A DNA stretch of 14,856 bases. It comes from Conidiobolus incongruus B7586 (lineage: Eukaryota > Entomophthoromycota > Entomophthoromycetes > Entomophthorales > Conidiobolaceae). The notes beneath the pieces were generated by a model, which did not search any database, was not told the DNA's origin, and was given only the letters and a program-made list of their open reading frames with translations. Shown here in pieces: positions 10,115-14,856 of this stretch. Within the stretch, counting starts at the first letter, position 1. Each line of letters begins with the position of its first letter. The stretch lies in contig JNEM01006379.1 of NCBI GenBank assembly GCA_000697335.1, positions 1 through 14,856 of the forward strand. Direction: 5' to 3'. Made by a program: the position numbers and the translations under genes.

Positions 10115-10161
10115 TTTATATACATGTTAGAGTTCGAAATTATTTTCAATTTATTACCAAT
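10115..10161 (-). promoter_or_regulatory. Core promoter of protease gene B
   Basis: On the minus strand a TATA box, TATATAAA, lies at 10122-10115, with its first base 67 bases before the ATG at 10055. An inverted CCAAT element (ATTGG on the minus strand, CCAAT on the plus strand) lies at 10157-10161 and a second at 10195-10199. Arrangement and the shared ATGTATATAA string resemble the gene A promoter, consistent with duplication of gene plus promoter. TATA call is moderate, CCAAT call weak. Confidence 0.55.
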
Positions 10162-12796
10162 ATAATGACAATAATAATGTCAATATCATAATTGCCAATA
10201 ACAACGCTGTCAAAGATTGATTTATACATATGCATAATCATTATATTATTTTTAAACTAATTATTAATTAATTATATATCAAATATTTACAGGAAATTGA
10301 ATAATTTTGTTTGAAATTTGTCTATAAATGTTATCTATTTTATATTCATTCATATCAAATTTTCTATTTATCTAATATTTTAATTATTATTAATTTGTGA
10401 TAATTATTATTTTTGCCAAAATAATTGTTTTCTCATCAATTTCATCAATAAAATTGATAGTCTTAAATTGTGGTGGTATTTCCATATTAAATTATGATTG
10501 CATTAATTTATATTATGCAACCAAGGAATATAAATGTATAATATTAAATATTGATCACTCTTAACCGACTAATCAGACATTTCAAATTCGAGGCTGCATT
10601 TTATCTTAGATAAATTTGCATCTTGAATTTTATTGAATATTTTAAATTCTTTTTAAGTTAAATCGGAATTTCATATTCACTAACATATTTCCTTCAATAA
10701 GGATTACAAATTTTAATTCCTAAAATATTATTTCAATTGAAAAATCTATTTTGGTGTTTTGAATTTATATTATAAAAAAGATTATTTTAATATCAAATTT
10801 GGTGATTTTTAGTTCAAGTTCGGTAAAACTATGTTTATATATGATATCCGGTAATTATATGTAAAACTATAAACCCTTCAAACGCTTCAAATTTTCCACT
10901 ACTTAATATTTTATGCGATGAGTTGCAAAGACCCGAAATTAAAAATACAAGCAAAAAGATCATTGAATTTATCTATTAATGCTTCATATATTAGATATTT
11001 TATAAAGTATCATGAAAATATAGACATGAAATATAATTTGAGTTATTTCATTTGTAATGATGTTTTAAAAAATTGATTTTCAGATTCACATTTTTTATAT
11101 AATCAACCGACATAATTAATAATAATCAATAATTCAGCAATAGAATTATTTTAAGGATGGACCGAGAGCTATCCCGAAATTATACTAATTTGAATTATAC
11201 ATTATGTCCTGCATTCAATTTAAAAGTGTATAACGATAGATAGTAATTAAATGTGATAATTTGAGAGATTATAATATCTCTCAATATTAAAACTTATTAA
11301 ATATATTTTACTATTTTGATCAAAACAAAATAAATTATCATCTGGTCAATATTTTAAAATAATTTAGTATTTTATATTGAGCTGATGGATTTATAATATG
11401 AAAAATTCTATCAATCAGCAAACATTGATATATTTGATTACTATAATTTAAGTTACATAATAAGCACAAAAGTTCGCAAATTTCAAAAAATCATATGATT
11501 CAATTATATTAAGTTGGAATTAAGTTAACAGTACCTTTTAGAAGAAAATATCTTAATACGTAATCATTACGAAATAGAAATAATGATATATTATTAATAA
11601 TTAATCCTTTTAAAATTTAATACTTTCTCAATTATTTTCATTTTTGTGTATTAAATTTAGGTTTTAATTTTGACATAAACTCAACTGTTAATTTCTTGTT
11701 GAAAAAATCCAATGTTTTTTAATTTTGAGCATATAATTTCCAATTAGCAATATTAACAATATATTAAAATTTTATGAAGAATTTAAAAACCGAGAGATAT
11801 GGTTGAATTTCTAATGAACTTTATTTAAAATAATATTTCAATATTACCATTGATTTTGAAAATTTTAATCACAATTTAGTATATAATTTATTAAATTATC
11901 AATTTGAAAAATTTATGTACATAATTAAAAAATGAATTCTATTTTTATAAAGCATGAGATTGAATATTGGGTTTAAAGTTATCTGAAAATAATAATAATA
12001 AATAATATATCTACTAACTAGATACATTAATTTACTGATATATTAACTATATATATTTTAACCCATTGGGTTTGAATTCTGGAATTGAAAATATTTTCTA
12101 AAATTATTTCAGAATTTAATAAACACAAAAATAATAAAATATATATATTTGAATTTGCAGAATAGAAATGCTCTAATTAAATTTCTAAAGATTAAAATAG
12201 TTCATAATTTAGACATTATCAAAATAAGGCTATTCAGGTTCATACTCATAAAAATTTAAGGGCATTAAATTATACACTAGCCAGTGGAAATGGATTAATC
12301 TACTTATTTACTGCTATTCTATATACCCACATCACCTGAAAAGTATTTTATATAGTTATAAGACAATATATTCAACCAATGTCAAATAATAAGGATTTCA
12401 TCAAGCCTCATTGAATACTACCCAATATAATTTATAACAAATCTTTCAATTCTAATTCTTACAAAAAAATTTCTCTTGAATTTGGGATAAGATAAGAATA
12501 TATAGAGCTCTTGTTATGATTCTATATATTTAACTATATTAAATAATATATACATTTTAATCTAATCAATTTGGTTGGAAAATTTTAAAGTCAAAATATT
12601 CTATTAAATTAATTCTTTGTTAAATTATTAGATATTCAATCTTTGATATATTATGATATATGGTATTCTCAATAATGTTAAGGTATTTGATTTAATAAAA
12701 CATATGAATTCAACAATAAAAATTAGTTCTAAATTTTGTAAAGAATATTCTTTTGCAATAATATTTGTTATAAATTTGAATAATTCAATTATTTCT
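10162..12796. other. Long AT-rich intergenic stretch, nothing recognised
   Basis: About 2.6 kb with closed frames on both strands. Small local rises in G+C occur (for example around 10910-10940, 11155-11180 and 12240-12350), but I find no protein motif, RNA gene or long repeat in them. Fully decayed elements could be hidden here beyond recognition by eye. Confidence 0.5.
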
Positions 12797-13420
12797 ATAC
12801 TAGTTGTATATAAAATAATGGTACTTTCTGGGCTAAACCTAAATGTTTTGGTATTTTTTTCAATTTTGAACTGTTTTTGAATATAATTTGGTCTCGGTCC
12901 TGGAGCTAATGATGTGGCTATCATACTTATTATGGGTAGACATGACATTGGAGTTCCTGGTATTATATTGTAAGCAGCTTTATTTACAACCCATGTATAT
13001 AAAATTTTCAATCCTGTTGGAAAAATATCTATATTTTCGGAGATCTGGAAAATATCCATTCTTGTAAATATTTATATCCCCAAACATAATTGAAATTAAT
13101 GCTCCCATTGGAAAATAACCACAAGTCTCTTATCGTAATTTCCTGGAGCTACTATTGTGGCTATTTTACTTTCACAGCTTTTTTTACAGCTTTATCAACA
13201 GTTTTACTTTTGCCCTCTCCCAAGCTCATAGAGATAGCTTTTCCATTTTACCATTTTTGTTCTTACAAACCAAATCAGTACTTGCAATGACATTAAAATT
13301 TAATTCAAATCTAAAATGGTCAAGAACTTTAACATAGAATATTTTAGCGGCTATAGCTGGGCCGTAAATTTTCCCTACTAAGTCCTCAATGGAATTCAGT
13401 ACAAACAATTATGGTGTATC
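12797..13420 (-). pseudogene. Decayed subtilisin-like serine protease (S8A) pseudogene, right copy
   Basis: A 5'-truncated dead paralogue. Reading down the minus strand it starts in a remnant of the HGTHCAGTI block near 13415. It continues with EDLVGKIYGPAIAAKIFYVKVLD (intact: GGKTYGVAKVADLYAVKVLD), KNKNGK, a shifted-frame segment equivalent to MSLGGSKSSSVDKAVERAVK, and then ENIDIFPTGLKI (intact: ECVDILAPGVKV). It ends with PESTIILYTT (intact: ETPNILLFNG). Signal peptide, propeptide and the catalytic Asp block are not recognisable upstream. At least two frame changes lie between 13250 and 13060. The catalytic GTSMAT motif reads GTPMSC, so the nucleophilic Ser is Pro. Its best-preserved stretch is within a 143-codon open frame (13059-12628) whose last part runs past the homology into unrelated sequence. 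Wording is nearer to gene B than to gene A. Confidence 0.88.
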
Positions 13421-14079
13421 AGTATTAATAAAAGATTGATTTTAAAATATCATAATTTAATATTTAAATAAAGAAATTTCAAAGAAATAGCTATTCAACC
13501 AATATTCTGTTAAGTTTATCAAATAAAATATTTGGTTAATTATTTGTTTTATAGATTACATCTTAAATTTTTTAATTAATATAGTTATTTAAATATAATA
13601 TTAATATGTCTAATGATTATGACATTAGGTTAATATAATAAGAATTAAAATACCAATTATTATTAAAAGTGTTTATTGAAAAATCAATTTAAAAATTATT
13701 TCATTTATAATTGATCAAAGTTTTCTCTTTATATTCTTATTAAATATTTAATTCCATTAATCTTTTTGGTTATAAACTGTTATTAAGAGTTTTATTTTTA
13801 TTTTATATTAAAATTTTATATCAAAGATATATCTATTTTTATAAAATATAATTTAATATATTTTGTATTAGATGATGACAAAATTTATTAGACTAATCAA
13901 GCAAAGTTAGGGCACAAACAAAGCTAAACTAAGACAAGCTATTAACAAACTGATTATATTAAAATTCACTTATATATAAAAGGATATAATGTTTAATATA
14001 TTATCCTAGTGCTGGAAACTAGGATAATTATATTGAATTAAGTTAGGGAGTTGATAAATTATAAAATTAGAATATAGAT
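13421..14079. other. AT-rich spacer before the retroelement fossil
   Basis: No gene recognised. The part from about 13861 onward is richer in purines and in short open stretches and may belong to the upstream part of the Ty3/gypsy fossil that follows, but I cannot match it to a domain. Confidence 0.4.
13995..14034. repeat. GC-containing hairpin
   Basis: An 11-base perfect inverted repeat, ATTATCCTAGT (14000-14010) with ACTAGGATAAT (14018-14028), closes a 7-base loop. Pairing continues for five more pairs outside a single bulged base at 14029. Function is unknown. Long AT stems arise by chance here, but this one includes a CCTAG/CTAGG core, which is less expected. Confidence 0.4.
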
Positions 14080-14856
14080 ATATAGAGTTTAATTGAAAGC
14101 TTTTAATAAAGATTTGGAATTAATTTTCTTCAAATAAATTAATAAATGGAGAGTTTAAATAAATAGTTAATATTCTTTAGATTAATCCCCTGTTTTTTAT
14201 TTTAGGATAAGAATGGATTAATTTAAAGGAAAGTAGGATAAAAGTTAAAATATAGATAAGCTAATAATAAAGATAAATATATATAAACCAATTTAGGTAG
14301 GGACATGATATTTAATTCAATTTTATAGATAAATTATATTGAAATTATGGAAATTTAAAAAATTATTATAGATTTGTGTTATATATATATATATAAACAC
14401 TACCTTATAAAAATAAGTTAGAAAATTAAAATTACTTATATATTTACCTATATTTTAAATAATTCTTAAATAAAACAAGTTAAATCAAAATATATAATAT
14501 ATATATATTATTTGATTATAATTAACTCGATTTGATAATATTATATTAATTATTGATTAATATATTCAAATATAAAATTTAACCAAAATAAGTTATAAAT
14601 TTCTAGATTTAAAAGTTAAAAGGGTATAAATAACAAAATTTATATATAACTTTTTTTTCTTTTGTTATATTATATATATTATAAAGCTATTAACTTAATA
14701 TTTTAAAATTAGTATTATAATACTTAAATCTCTCTCCAAAAAAGTTTATTTAAATATTAATCAACTTTATAATAAAAATAAATCAACTTATAAGGTTATT
14801 AAAACTATTAATATTAGTTGATTTATTATAGATAAGGTTATTAACAGCAATATTAA
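14080..14856 (+). mobile_element. Broken Ty3/gypsy-type LTR retroelement fossil (pol, reverse transcriptase part)
   Basis: Translated reading on the plus strand shows degraded resemblance, in the right order and at roughly the right spacing, to Ty3/gypsy reverse transcriptase. There is a fingers region around 14180-14290 with a KDKY-like block, and a palm segment at about 14300-14420. A YxDD-box-like site lies at 14542-14568, a thumb-like stretch at about 14590-14660, and a possible connection-region remnant close to the right edge. The element is broken many times (well over ten breaks) and looks old. No LTR is seen and it runs off the window, so its full extent is unknown. The family assignment comes from pattern reading by eye and is moderate. 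Confidence 0.5.

Noticed and set aside
14173-14230. 16-pair stem (14173-14188 with 14215-14230) with 26-base loop
   Set aside because: It falls inside the reverse transcriptase-like fossil, includes G-T pairs and A/T-rich arms, and is explained well enough by chance in decayed coding sequence.
14757-14856. Short direct (ATAAGGTTATTAA) and inverted (TAAATCAACT / AGTTGATTTA) repeats near the right end
   Set aside because: Words are 10-13 bases of mostly A and T over a short span; not enough to call an LTR edge, terminal repeat or attachment site.
1-14856. tRNA, rRNA, CRISPR array, replication origin or bacterial operon signals
   Set aside because: Looked for on both strands and not found; no regularly spaced repeats, no tRNA-like cloverleaf with conserved T-loop bases, and no ribosome binding sites.

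Overview
This looks like eukaryotic DNA, most likely from an AT-rich fungus. Two intact, intronless genes encode secreted proteinase K-like serine proteases (peptidase family S8A). They sit in extremely AT-rich intergenic DNA with fungal-style TATA promoters and no bacterial features such as operons or Shine-Dalgarno sites. Expanded families of secreted S8 proteases in a low-GC genome would suit an early-diverging insect- or saprotroph-associated fungus (Entomophthoromycotina / Conidiobolus-like). That placement is inference with low confidence; a Neocallimastigomycota-like genome is a weaker alternative.

Layout, left to right: 1-2112 is AT-rich DNA with no recognisable gene. 2113-2915 (+) is a decayed subtilase pseudogene. 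2916-4972 is AT-rich spacer with one odd 54-codon open segment. 4973-6252 (+) is intact subtilase gene A with promoter and polyadenylation signal. 6253-7400 is spacer with a possible short coding relic. 7401-8595 (-) is a heavily decayed Tc1/mariner-superfamily DNA transposon in an almost pure A/T island. 8913-10122 (-) is intact subtilase gene B with its TATA box. 10123-12796 is a long spacer with nothing recognisable. 12797-13420 (-) is a second subtilase pseudogene. 13421-14079 is spacer with one GC-containing hairpin. From about 14080 to the right edge (+) lies a broken fossil of Ty3/gypsy-type reverse transcriptase that continues beyond the window.

The window is therefore one subtilase locus with four copies: two on the left on the + strand and two on the right on the - strand. 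The intact pair is innermost and points tail to tail across a dead transposon. The inner copies are under evident selection (intact catalytic triads, coding-level base composition). The outer two have lost frame and the catalytic serine. This is a birth-and-death cluster of secreted proteases. Both live products should be made as pre-pro-enzymes: signal peptide, I9 inhibitor/chaperone propeptide removed on activation, then an extracellular endopeptidase that degrades protein in the environment or host tissue. I found no convincing new biological system; the interest lies in the gene-family dynamics and the style of transposon decay.
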